Shown one piece after another: positions 32,225 through 40,055 of a DNA stretch of 51,885 bases. The stretch covers positions 1 through 51,885 of the forward strand of contig CAMTMZ010000016.1 in the NCBI GenBank assembly GCA_947073765.1, given 5' to 3'. Under the pieces are notes generated by a model. That model saw only the letters and a list, made by a program, of their open reading frames with translations. It made no database searches and was not told the origin of the DNA. Positions within the stretch are counted from its first letter, which is position 1. Each line of letters starts with the position of its first letter. Source of the DNA: an uncultured Bacillota bacterium. Its GTDB lineage: Bacteria; Bacillota; Clostridia; Oscillospirales; Oscillospiraceae. Position numbers and translations under genes: made by a program.

Positions 32225-34036
32225 ATGAATTTTTTCCGCAGCTTGGCCGCCCAGTGGGGAGAACGGTATCGGAAAATGAGCATCCAGATGGTGCTGTCGC
32301 TTTCGTTCACCACAGTAGCGGCGGCGGGTATCCTGCTGATGGGAATAAGTTTGATCTGGCGCTTTTCAGCGGCGAACGAACAGCTGGTGGCAGAGAACAG
32401 CCAGCGGATGCTGGCTCAGGCCAACCGGAATCTGGACAGCTACCTGCGGCGGATGATGCGGATTGCTGATACGGTGTACTACCGAGTGATTAAAAACACC
32501 GACCTGGCGGAGGGGAGCTACACTGATGCCATGGGACTGCTCTATGAGGAGAACCGGGATGATCTGGTGTCCTTGGCAGTTTTTGACAGCGAAGGAAACT
32601 TGGTGTCTGCTGTCCCCCTGGCCTCCCTGAAGGCGAAGGCTGACCCTGCGGGAAGCGAGTGGTTTCTGGCTGCCCGGAAGAATATGGAAAATCTCCACTT
32701 TTCCTCGCCCCATGTTCAGAATATTTTTGATGATCCGGACTCTCCTTATCGCTGGGTTGTATCGCTGAGCCACCACGTGGAGCTCACCCGGGAGGGAGTG
32801 ACGGAGGGCGGTGTGCTGCTGGTCGATATGAGTTTCAGCGGTATTGAGCAGGTGTGCCGGGATGTGACCCTGGCAAAGGGAGGCTACCTCTATCTCATTG
32901 ACGGAAGCGGGGAGCTGATTTACCATCCCCGGCAACAGTTAATTTATGCGGGGCTGCTGGAGGAAAACAATAAGGTGGCCGCTGGCTACCGTGACGGCAG
33001 CCACGCTGAAAAGTTTCAGGGACAGTCCCGGCAGGTCACGGTGAAAACGGTGGGCTACACCGGATGGAAGCTGGTGGGGGTGGCTCCGGCGGACAGCTGG
33101 CTGGCCTCGTCCTCTCAGTTGTTTCTGTTTGGCCTGGCCCTGCTGCTTTTTTCCATCTTCCTGATGGCGTTTTTAAACTTTCTGATCTCCGCCCGCATTT
33201 CTGATCCCATTCGCCGCCTGGAGCGGTCTGTCAAGGAACTGGAGCGGGGCCTGGAGATCGAGGTAGCGGAGGGGGGATGCTACGAAGTGCAGCAGTTGGG
33301 CCACGCGATCCGGTCTATGGTGTCTACCATGCACCACCTGATGGACGATATTATCCAGCAGGAGGGACAAAAGCGCCGCAGTGAGCTGGAAGTGCTGCAA
33401 TCTCAGATCAATCCCCACTTTTTGTATAACACCCTGGATTCAGTCATATGGATGACCGAGTCAGGACAGCAGAGGGAGGCGGTGCGGATGGTTACCTCCC
33501 TAGCCAGATTCTTCCGGATCTCCTTGAGCAAGGGAAAGAACATGATTCCTCTGGTCGATGAACTGGAGCACGCCCGCCATTATATGAATATCCAGCAAAT
33601 ACGATATAAGAACAAATTTACCACCAGAATTGAAACCCAGGAGGGGGTGGAGGATCTGTATACACTAAAGCTCGTTGTTCAGCCTATTTTGGAGAATGCT
33701 ATTTACCATGGCATGGCCGGGGCGGAGGACGATGGAGAGATTTCTGTCATCGCCTTCCGAGAGGAGGATGACCTGGTGATCGATGTGGCTGATAATGGTA
33801 TGGGGATGCCGCCCGAGGTGGCGGACTCCTTGCTGGATGAGGACAGACCGGAGGTGCACACCGCCGGTTCCGGCACCGGAGTGCGCAATGTTCACCAGCG
33901 CATCCGGCTCACCTTTGGTGAGCGGTACGGGCTTACCATTCGCAGCGAGCCGGATGAGGGCACCTTGGTGCGCATCCGCCTGCCTGCCTTAACCCGGGAG
34001 GGGGCGGCCCGCTGTCATCAGGGGGAGGTCCTATGA
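32225..34036 (+). CDS. YesM/LytS-type sensor histidine kinase
   Basis: A 603-residue kinase. Membrane segments at about 22-46 and 298-322 bracket an extracellular sensor region of Cache type (DLVSLAVFDSEGNLVSAVPL, GGYLYLIDGSGELIYHP). A HAMP linker (about 323-375) follows, then the His_kinase motif QSQINPHFLYNTLDS with phospho-acceptor His398, and the ATPase domain with ENAIYHG, DNGMGM and GTGVRNVHQR. It would phosphorylate the YesN regulator. The next gene starts 4 bases before its stop, so translation is coupled to a sugar-binding homologue that probably feeds the signal. Confidence 0.9.
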   Translation: MNFFRSLAAQWGERYRKMSIQMVLSLSFTTVAAAGILLMGISLIWRFSAANEQLVAENSQRMLAQANRNLDSYLRRMMRIADTVYYRVIKNTDLAEGSYTDAMGLLYEENRDDLVSLAVFDSEGNLVSAVPLASLKAKADPAGSEWFLAARKNMENLHFSSPHVQNIFDDPDSPYRWVVSLSHHVELTREGVTEGGVLLVDMSFSGIEQVCRDVTLAKGGYLYLIDGSGELIYHPRQQLIYAGLLEENNKVAAGYRDGSHAEKFQGQSRQVTVKTVGYTGWKLVGVAPADSWLASSSQLFLFGLALLLFSIFLMAFLNFLISARISDPIRRLERSVKELERGLEIEVAEGGCYEVQQLGHAIRSMVSTMHHLMDDIIQQEGQKRRSELEVLQSQINPHFLYNTLDSVIWMTESGQQREAVRMVTSLARFFRISLSKGKNMIPLVDELEHARHYMNIQQIRYKNKFTTRIETQEGVEDLYTLKLVVQPILENAIYHGMAGAEDDGEISVIAFREEDDLVIDVADNGMGMPPEVADSLLDEDRPEVHTAGSGTGVRNVHQRIRLTFGERYGLTIRSEPDEGTLVRIRLPALTREGAARCHQGEVL

Positions 34037-34947
34037 AGAAGAACAATATTGTAGAAATTGTCATCTTAGGGGTGCTGGGGGCGCTGGTAGTTATCACCCT
34101 GCTCATTCCCCAGCTGCTTCGGGACCGGGAAAACGGCAGCCTGCTGTCGGTGTCAGTGCTGTTTCGGGATACGGACAGCTCCAACTGGATCATCACCAGG
34201 CAGGGTATGGAGCAGGCGGCAGATGAGCTGGGGGCGGAGCTGCGCTTTCTCAACCTGACCGTTCAGAACGACAGCCGGGAACAGGAGGAGCTTCTCCGGC
34301 GGGAGTCAGAGGGGGGAGCAGATGCCCTGGTAGCTGTTCCGGTTGATCCGGAGTCGCTGTATATGGCGTTAACACGTCTGTCCACATCTTGCCCGATGGT
34401 TACCTTGGAGTGTGCCATGGAAGGCGGCGCAGGGGCAGTGGCGCCAGACAACAGGGCGGTAGGACAGGAGCTGGCGCGCGCCCTGTTGGAGGACTGGAGT
34501 GGAGGACAAGTGGTGCTGCTGGACAACAGCGCGGCCTGTCCTGAGGTAGAAAGCAGGCTGGAGGCCGCACAAGAGGTATTGAGTCAGGCTGGAATATCCT
34601 GCGTTCGTCTTGCTGCCCTGCCAGAGGCATGGGCGGATAAAAAGTGGGTTATGACCTTTGAACCAGGGGCTACCCGCCAAGCCGCCGACCAGAAGGAAGA
34701 TGGGTATAGTTTTGCGCTGTACGGCGTAGGCTCATCCACCGCCATTACCACCAGCTTGGAGCAGGGGAGCATTGCCGCGGTGGCCGCCTGGAGCGACTAC
34801 GCCGCCGGCTATCTGGCGGTGGAACAGGCTGTGCGGGCTGTGCGGCAGCGCCCTCAAGATTTGGAGCCGCTCACCTTTTCCATTGTGCGAGGGGAGGATA
34901 TTTATGCGCCCGAAAACCAAAAGCTGCTTTTCCCAGTTACATCTTAA
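34033..34947 (+). CDS. Membrane-anchored sugar-binding-protein homologue
   Basis: A 304-residue protein with an N-terminal uncleaved membrane anchor (IVEIVILGVLGALVVITLLIPQL, residues 6-28) and an outer domain of the periplasmic binding protein type 1 fold (SVSVLFRDTDSSNWIITRQGMEQAADELGAEL, then DALVAVPVDPESLYMAL). Its start overlaps the kinase stop. It lacks a lipobox. As there is no transporter gene in this operon, it is more likely an extracellular sensor subunit for the kinase, like XylFII with LytS in solventogenic Clostridium (family knowledge; here inferred). Confidence 0.75.
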   Translation: MKKNNIVEIVILGVLGALVVITLLIPQLLRDRENGSLLSVSVLFRDTDSSNWIITRQGMEQAADELGAELRFLNLTVQNDSREQEELLRRESEGGADALVAVPVDPESLYMALTRLSTSCPMVTLECAMEGGAGAVAPDNRAVGQELARALLEDWSGGQVVLLDNSAACPEVESRLEAAQEVLSQAGISCVRLAALPEAWADKKWVMTFEPGATRQAADQKEDGYSFALYGVGSSTAITTSLEQGSIAAVAAWSDYAAGYLAVEQAVRAVRQRPQDLEPLTFSIVRGEDIYAPENQKLLFPVTS

Positions 34948-35962
34948 TGTGCTGGCAGCCATACTGGCAATGCTGCTTCTGTCCGCCTGTGGGGGGAGTG
35001 GCAGCCAGAGCGACAGCCTGCGTATCGGCGTTGTCCTCTATGCCCAGGATGATACCTTTATTTCTTCCATGTCCCAGAATCTGGAACAGCTGGTTCAGGA
35101 GGAAGAGAGCCGGATTGGCCAAAAAATCACCCTGTTTATCTCGGATAGCCGGCACAACCAGACCACCCAAATGGACCAGGTGGACCGCTTTCTGGCTCGG
35201 GGATGTGATATATTGTGCGTCAATATTGTGGACCGGACAGCGGCGGCAGTGATTGTGGACAAAGCGGAGGCGGAGGGGGTACCCCTGATCTTCTTCAACC
35301 GACAGCCGGTGGATGAGGATATCAGACGCTGGAATCAGACTTATTATGTGGGAGCCAGCGCCCAGGAAAGCGGTGCGCTGGAAGGCCAGCTGGTGGTGGA
35401 CGCCTGGACCTCCGACCAGGAGCACTGGGACCGCAGCGGCGACGGAGTGCTGCAATATGTCATGCTGGAGGGAGAGCCAGGCCACCAAGACTCTCTGCTG
35501 CGCACCGAATACACCATTCAGACCATTACCGACGGGGGGATTGAGGTGGAGCGGCTGGCCCGGGACACCGCCAACTGGAACCGGGCGCAGGCGGCGGCCC
35601 GGATCAGTCACTGGCTGGAGGAGTTTGGAGCACAGATCGAGGTGGTTTTGTGCAATAACGACGATATGGCGCTGGGGGCTATCGACGCGTTGAGCGAGAC
35701 GGACCGCCCGCAAGAGGATTGGCCGCTGATTGTAGGCATTGACGCCACCGCTCCCGCTTTGGAGGCGGTAGCTGCCGGACAGCTGTATGGCACAGTATTC
35801 AATGACAGCCGGGGTCAGGCCCAAGCCATGCTGGACCTGGCGCTGGCACTGTATAATGGGGAGGACCCCGCCGAAACAGTGGCGCTGGAGGACGGGCACT
35901 ATATCTGGCTGCCCTACCGATCCATTACCCGGGAGGACCTGACCCGGCTGCCAGAGCAATAG
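34904..35962 (+). CDS. MglB-like lipoprotein, likely sensor for the kinase
   Basis: A 352-residue lipoprotein with a signal peptide and lipobox LLLSAC. The binding-protein fold is close to MglB: IGVVLYAQDDTFISSMSQNLEQ, INTV-type sugar loop DILCVNIVDRTAAAVIVDKA, FFNRQP, DRSGDGVLQYVML (a calcium-loop-like piece), and EVVLCNNDDMALGAIDAL, which is nearly identical in pattern to MglB in this window. It overlaps the previous gene by 44 bases. It probably binds galactose or a related sugar and reports to the YesM-type kinase rather than to the ABC permease. Confidence 0.8.
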   Translation: MRPKTKSCFSQLHLNVLAAILAMLLLSACGGSGSQSDSLRIGVVLYAQDDTFISSMSQNLEQLVQEEESRIGQKITLFISDSRHNQTTQMDQVDRFLARGCDILCVNIVDRTAAAVIVDKAEAEGVPLIFFNRQPVDEDIRRWNQTYYVGASAQESGALEGQLVVDAWTSDQEHWDRSGDGVLQYVMLEGEPGHQDSLLRTEYTIQTITDGGIEVERLARDTANWNRAQAAARISHWLEEFGAQIEVVLCNNDDMALGAIDALSETDRPQEDWPLIVGIDATAPALEAVAAGQLYGTVFNDSRGQAQAMLDLALALYNGEDPAETVALEDGHYIWLPYRSITREDLTRLPEQ

Positions 35963-35971
35963 CGGCAGAAG

Positions 35972-36000
35972 TACGGCTCCGCAGCTGCGGAGTCGTAAAT
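35972..36000 (+). terminator. Terminator of the sensor operon
   Basis: TACGGCTCCGCA (35972-35983) pairs with TGCGGAGTCGTA (35986-35997), one wobble, then AATTTT. Confidence 0.75.
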
Positions 36001-36040
36001 TTTACACAAATTTTACACGGCAGGTCTTTTCAATTTGACA
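36001..36040 (+). promoter_or_regulatory. Pho-box-like direct repeat and promoter
   Basis: TTTACA occurs at 36001 and again at 36012, an 11-base period like the TT(A/C/T)ACA repeats bound by PhoP in Bacillus. A TTGACA -35 follows at 36035-36040, with only a weak -10 near 36056. This suggests self-activation by the regulator encoded just downstream. Confidence 0.5.
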
Positions 36041-36080
36041 TAAACTAAGTATCCTTATGGTAACAGACACAGAAATTGGG

Positions 36081-36767
36081 GTGAGTTGTATAATCTGGTG
36101 CGTGGAAGACGATGCCGGCATTCGAGAGATCGAGATGTATACACTGCGGTCTACCGGCTTTCAAGCCAAAGGCTTTGAGGACGGCGCTGCGTTTCAGGCG
36201 GCGCTGAAAGAGCAGCAGCCGGAGTTGGTGATTTTAGATGTGATGCTGCCGGGGAAAGACGGGGTAACGCTGCTCCGGGAGCTGAAATCTGATCCGGCTA
36301 CCCGGGATCTGCCTGTCATTATGGCTACAGCCAGGGGAGCGGAATATGATAAGATTCAAAGCCTGGATTTGGGGGCGGATGATTACCTGGTTAAGCCCTT
36401 TGGGATGATGGAGCTGGTTTCCCGGGTAAGAGCGGTGCTGCGCCGCTGCCAGTCCAGGGCGAAAAGCGGGGTTTTTCTGGAGTGGCGCGGGCTGGTTCTC
36501 CGGACAGATGCCCGGACCGTAACAGTAGATGGAGAATTGGTGCCCCTTACCTACAAAGAATATGAGCTGCTGCACCGTTTTCTTTCCAGGCCAGGGGTGG
36601 TGTTTACGCGGGATCAGCTGCTCTCCGATGTGTGGGGTATCGACTATACTGGAGAGACCCGGACAGTGGATGTCCATATCCGCACTCTGCGGCAGAAATT
36701 GGGGCCGTATGGCGCGTGTGTCGAGACAGTGCGCCAAGTGGGCTATCGCTGGGAGGAAAAACTGTGA
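36081..36767 (+). CDS. OmpR/PhoB-family response regulator (start uncertain)
   Basis: Receiver plus winged-helix regulator, about 228 residues. Visible: VEDDAGIREIEMYTL, phospho-acceptor Asp in LVILDVMLPGKDGVTL, the Lys in YLVKPFGMMELVSRVRAVL, and the C-terminal domain with LTYKEYELLHRFLSRPGVVFTRDQLLSDVWG and TRTVDVHIRTLRQKL. Close homologues usually start M-I-x-C-V-E-D-D, which here would put the start at ATA 36090, 4-5 bases after GGGGTGAG. The GTG at 36081 and ATG at 36057 are in frame but lack a ribosome site, and the ATG probably lies within the promoter. It is followed by its kinase with a 4-base overlap. Confidence 0.85.
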   Translation: MSCIIWCVEDDAGIREIEMYTLRSTGFQAKGFEDGAAFQAALKEQQPELVILDVMLPGKDGVTLLRELKSDPATRDLPVIMATARGAEYDKIQSLDLGADDYLVKPFGMMELVSRVRAVLRRCQSRAKSGVFLEWRGLVLRTDARTVTVDGELVPLTYKEYELLHRFLSRPGVVFTRDQLLSDVWGIDYTGETRTVDVHIRTLRQKLGPYGACVETVRQVGYRWEEKL

Positions 36768-37984
36768 CAAAACGAATTTTTCGGGGAAGCTTACTCACGT
36801 CATTGGTTATCCTGGCGATAAGTTTTTTCGTTGTTCTGACCGGCCTATATGGGTATTTCAGCATGTTGCAGGAGAAGCAGCTGCGCCTGGAGCTGGAGTT
36901 GGCCGCCCGGGGAGTGGAGGCGGCAGGGGCCGCGTATCTGAAAGGGCTGTCATCCTCAGACTTCCGTCTCACCTGGGTAGGGGAGGACGGAGCTGTGCTG
37001 TGGGATACCAGGACCCCGGCGGAGTCACTGGCGAATCATAAGGACCGAGAGGAGATACTCCAGGCCATGGAGCAGGGGCATGGAAACAGCGCCCGCTTTT
37101 CGGATACGCTGACCGTTAAAACACTGAATTGGGCGGCCCGCTTGTCTGACGGCACGGTGCTGCGTATCTCCGCTCAGCGGCTCACAGTTCTGGCCCTGGC
37201 CATTGAGATGCTCCAGCCTGTCTGCGTCCTGGTTTTAACGGCGATTATCCTGTCCGCCGTGCTGGCCTCCAGGGCGGCCGTGCTGGCGGTAGATGTTACC
37301 GATCAGGCGACGGAGCGAAGCCGGCGGGAATTTACCGCCAATGTCTCCCATGAGCTGAAAACCCCTCTGCAGTCTATTTTGGGCAGTGCTGAGCTGATGG
37401 AAAATGGAATGGTGCCGGAAGGGGATGTGCCCGGTTTCGCCGGGCGGATCCGCACTGAGGCCGCCCGCCTCATGGCGCTGATTGAGGATATCATCCGCCT
37501 GTCTCAGCTGGACGAGGCGGTTCCCATTTCCAGGGAGCCGGTGGAACTGCTGGAAGTAGCGGAGGATGTCGCGGCCTCCCTTCAGGACGCGGCTGGGGCC
37601 AAAAATGTCTCTCTCAGTGTAACCGGGGAGGGAGCTGAGGTGGAGGGGGTGCCGGGCCTGATAAGGGAGATGGTGTTCAATCTGTGTGACAATGCCATTA
37701 AGTACAACGTGCCAGGAGGGACTGTAGAAGTCAGCGTTTCCCGCCGGGAACGGGGGGGTATCCTCACAGTGAGGGACACAGGAATTGGAATTCCGCCTCA
37801 ATATCAGTCTAGGGTGTTTGAGCGATTCTTCCGAGTGGACAAGAGCCGCTCCAAGGCTTCCGGAGGTACTGGGCTGGGGCTGTCTATTGTCAAGCATGGG
37901 GCCCAGTACCATGGGGCAAAAATTTCCCTGCGAAGCCAGCCGAAGAAAGGAACAGAAATTAGTATTCTGTTTCCGGCAAAGTAA
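36764..37984 (+). CDS. PhoR-like sensor histidine kinase
   Basis: A 406-residue kinase starting at GTG 36764 (GGAGG 8 bases upstream), overlapping the regulator stop. Two membrane segments (about 8-30 and 142-168) flank a ~115-residue outer region (ELELAARGVEAAGAAYL..., LTWVGEDGAVLWDTRTP). HisKA motif FTANVSHELKTPLQSILG carries the phospho-acceptor His; the ATPase domain has LCDNAIKYN, VRDTGIGIP, FERFFRVDKSRS and GGTGLGLSIVKH. The kinase lacks the PAS domain of classic PhoR proteins, at least by eye. Together with the Pho-like box it could be a phosphate-limitation system, though no pst or pho genes are in the window. Confidence 0.88.
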   Translation: MTKRIFRGSLLTSLVILAISFFVVLTGLYGYFSMLQEKQLRLELELAARGVEAAGAAYLKGLSSSDFRLTWVGEDGAVLWDTRTPAESLANHKDREEILQAMEQGHGNSARFSDTLTVKTLNWAARLSDGTVLRISAQRLTVLALAIEMLQPVCVLVLTAIILSAVLASRAAVLAVDVTDQATERSRREFTANVSHELKTPLQSILGSAELMENGMVPEGDVPGFAGRIRTEAARLMALIEDIIRLSQLDEAVPISREPVELLEVAEDVAASLQDAAGAKNVSLSVTGEGAEVEGVPGLIREMVFNLCDNAIKYNVPGGTVEVSVSRRERGGILTVRDTGIGIPPQYQSRVFERFFRVDKSRSKASGGTGLGLSIVKHGAQYHGAKISLRSQPKKGTEISILFPAK

Positions 37985-37987
37985 AGT

Positions 37988-38022
37988 GCCAGCCGGTTTT
38001 TGAAGGAACCGGCTGGCGTTTC
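37988..38022 (+). terminator. Terminator after the PhoR-like gene
   Basis: GCCAGCCGGTT (37988-37998) pairs with AACCGGCTGGC (38007-38017), followed by GTTTCTC. Confidence 0.75.
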
Positions 38023-38160
38023 TCTATTGTGAGCGCTTTGCCGCTGGACCAACATGAGCATTGATGAAACATGAGCAAAGGCCACAGGAGGCCCGCTGTA
38101 TTGCCAGAGAGGGCATGAGATGATATAATAGCTCTATTATTGAGACAGGAGGGCGTATTG

Positions 38161-39342
38161 ATGTTCAGCTTTGTCTACCATACTCCCACTCAGATGGTGT
38201 TCGGCAGGGGGAGTGAAGAACAGACCGGCGCGCTGGTCAAAGCCCAGGGCTGCAAAAAAGTGCTGCTTCACTACGGTGGAGGCAGCGCGGTTCGATCTGG
38301 GCTGCTGGGACGAATTAAGGCCGCCCTGGATCAGGAGGAGGTTGCCTGGATCGAGCTGGGTGGCGTGGCCCCAAATCCCAGGCTGTCTCTGGTCTATCAG
38401 GGCATTGAACTGGCCCGGCGGGAGGGTGTGGACTTTATCCTGGCCGTGGGGGGCGGAAGCGTGATTGACTCAGCCAAGGCCATTGCCTACGGTCTGGCTG
38501 AGGAGGCCGATGTGTGGGAGCTCTACGACCATGTGCGCCGGGCTGGAGCCTGCCTGCCGGTTGGGGTGGTGCTCACCATCGCCGCCGCAGGCAGTGAGAT
38601 GAGCAACAGCTCCGTTATCACCAAGGACGAGGGGGGCGTGAAGCGGGGGTATAACGACGACATCTGCCGGCCGAAGTTCGCCGTGATGAACCCAGAGCTG
38701 ACCATGACCCTGCCCCCCTATCAAACGGCCAGCGGCTGCGTGGACATCCTGATGCACACCATGGAGCGCTACTTTACCCCCAACGGCACCATGGAGCTGA
38801 CGGACAGCATCGCCGAGGGGTTGATGCGCACCGTAATGAAAAACGCCGTTATCCTCCGGGACGAGCCCCAAAATTACAACGCCCGGGCGGAGATGATGTG
38901 GGCAGGGAGCCTGTCCCACAACGGGCTCACCGGGTGCGGCAGTGACGGCGGGGACTGGGCCTGCCACGGCCTGGAACATGAGATAGGCGGGATGTTCGAT
39001 GTGACCCACGGCGCTGGGCTGGCAGCCGTGTGGGGCAGCTGGGCCCGATATGTTTACAGGGACTGCATGCCCCGGTTCGTCCGGTTCGCCGTGAACGTGA
39101 TGGGTGCAGACGGCAGCGGCTCGGATGAGGAGGTGGCGCTGGAAGGGATCCAGGCCATGGAAGATTTTTACCGCACTATCCACATGCCTACCTGCTTTTC
39201 TGAGCTGGGCATCTCCCCCACACAGGAGCAGCTGGAGACCATGGCCCACATGCTTCACATCGCCTGCGGAGGTAAAAAGGGGGCCGCCAAAGTGCTGACA
39301 GAGGCGGATTTTCTGAAGATTTATGAGGATGCCAACCATTAA
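38161..39342 (+). CDS. Iron-containing alcohol dehydrogenase (YqhD/BdhA-like)
   Basis: A 393-residue dehydrogenase starting at ATG 38161 behind AGGAGG. The N-terminal nucleotide fold has MVFGRGSEEQTGALV, KVLLHYGGGSAVRSG and ILAVGGGSVIDSAKAIAYG. Metal-ligand residues are in the C-terminal half: DILMHTMERYF and HGLEHEIGGMFDVTHGAGLAAVWG, with the expected His residues. The enzyme family reduces short aldehydes to alcohols with NADPH, using Fe2+ or Zn2+. It lies 25 bases before the cyclase-family gene; no other enzymes of a defined pathway are adjacent. Confidence 0.9.
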   Translation: MFSFVYHTPTQMVFGRGSEEQTGALVKAQGCKKVLLHYGGGSAVRSGLLGRIKAALDQEEVAWIELGGVAPNPRLSLVYQGIELARREGVDFILAVGGGSVIDSAKAIAYGLAEEADVWELYDHVRRAGACLPVGVVLTIAAAGSEMSNSSVITKDEGGVKRGYNDDICRPKFAVMNPELTMTLPPYQTASGCVDILMHTMERYFTPNGTMELTDSIAEGLMRTVMKNAVILRDEPQNYNARAEMMWAGSLSHNGLTGCGSDGGDWACHGLEHEIGGMFDVTHGAGLAAVWGSWARYVYRDCMPRFVRFAVNVMGADGSGSDEEVALEGIQAMEDFYRTIHMPTCFSELGISPTQEQLETMAHMLHIACGGKKGAAKVLTEADFLKIYEDANH

Positions 39343-39367
39343 AACCGGCGGGAAGGAGGAGTGCGCC

Positions 39368-40012
39368 ATGAAAGTGATTGACTTAACCCATGTCATGACA
39401 GCGGACATGCCCGTGTACCCTGGAACGGAGCCCCCTCAATTCCGTCCGGCCAACAGCTACGAAAAGGACGGCTTTCGAGAAACCCTGTTGTCTATGTATA
39501 CCCACACTGGCACCCACATGGATCCGCCTGCCCACCTCTTCGCCGGCAGGACAACCCTGGATCAATTTCCGCCGGATCAGTTTATCGGAAAGGCGCTGGT
39601 GATTGACTGTGGAGACATTCCGGAGGGCGGAGCCATCACCATGGACCGGATTAGAAAATATGGGGAAACGGCCCAAAAGGCGGACTTTCTGCTGTTCCGG
39701 CTGGGCTGGGACAGGCGCTGGGGAACTGATGCCTATTTTGGCGACTACCCCTGTGTGGATATGGAGGTTCTGGAGTACATCAAGGTGGGGGGATACAAAG
39801 GGATCGGCTTTGACGTGATCGGCCTGGACCCCATTAAGGATGCCAGCCTCACCCGGCACAGAGAGCTGTTTCGGGACACCGATATTGTCAATATTGAAAA
39901 CCTGAAGAATCTGGAGCTGTGCGGGGAGGGGCTGTTCTGGTTCAGCTGCTTCCCTCTGAAGCTGGAAAACTGCGACGGTTCCCCCATCCGGGCCGTGGCC
40001 TGGTTTGAATAA
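39368..40012 (+). CDS. Cyclase-family metal-dependent hydrolase (KynB-like)
   Basis: A 214-residue protein starting MKVIDLTHVMTADMPVYPGT at 39368 after AAGGAGGAG. It holds HTGTHMDPPAHL, the metal-binding motif of the cyclase/arylformamidase family (PF04199), followed by IDCGDIPEGGAIT and RLGWDRRWG. KynB-type members hydrolyse N-formylkynurenine and others open small amides; without kyn genes nearby the substrate is open. Transcription continues from the alcohol dehydrogenase and stops at a strong terminator. Confidence 0.85.
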   Translation: MKVIDLTHVMTADMPVYPGTEPPQFRPANSYEKDGFRETLLSMYTHTGTHMDPPAHLFAGRTTLDQFPPDQFIGKALVIDCGDIPEGGAITMDRIRKYGETAQKADFLLFRLGWDRRWGTDAYFGDYPCVDMEVLEYIKVGGYKGIGFDVIGLDPIKDASLTRHRELFRDTDIVNIENLKNLELCGEGLFWFSCFPLKLENCDGSPIRAVAWFE

Positions 40013-40013
40013 C

Positions 40014-40045
40014 AAAAAGCCTCCCCTGTAAAAGGGAGGCTTTTT
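40014..40045. terminator. Bidirectional terminator
   Basis: AAAAAGCCTCCC (40014-40025) pairs with GGGAGGCTTTTT (40034-40045), loop of 8. It lies between convergent genes. Confidence 0.9.
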
Positions 40046-40055
40046 CCTGTTCCGG

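Noticed and set aside
34904-35962. Binding protein of a second sugar transporter
   Set aside because: No permease or ATPase lies with it, and its frame overlaps the sensor operon, so a sensing role fits better; transport use with MglAC is not excluded.
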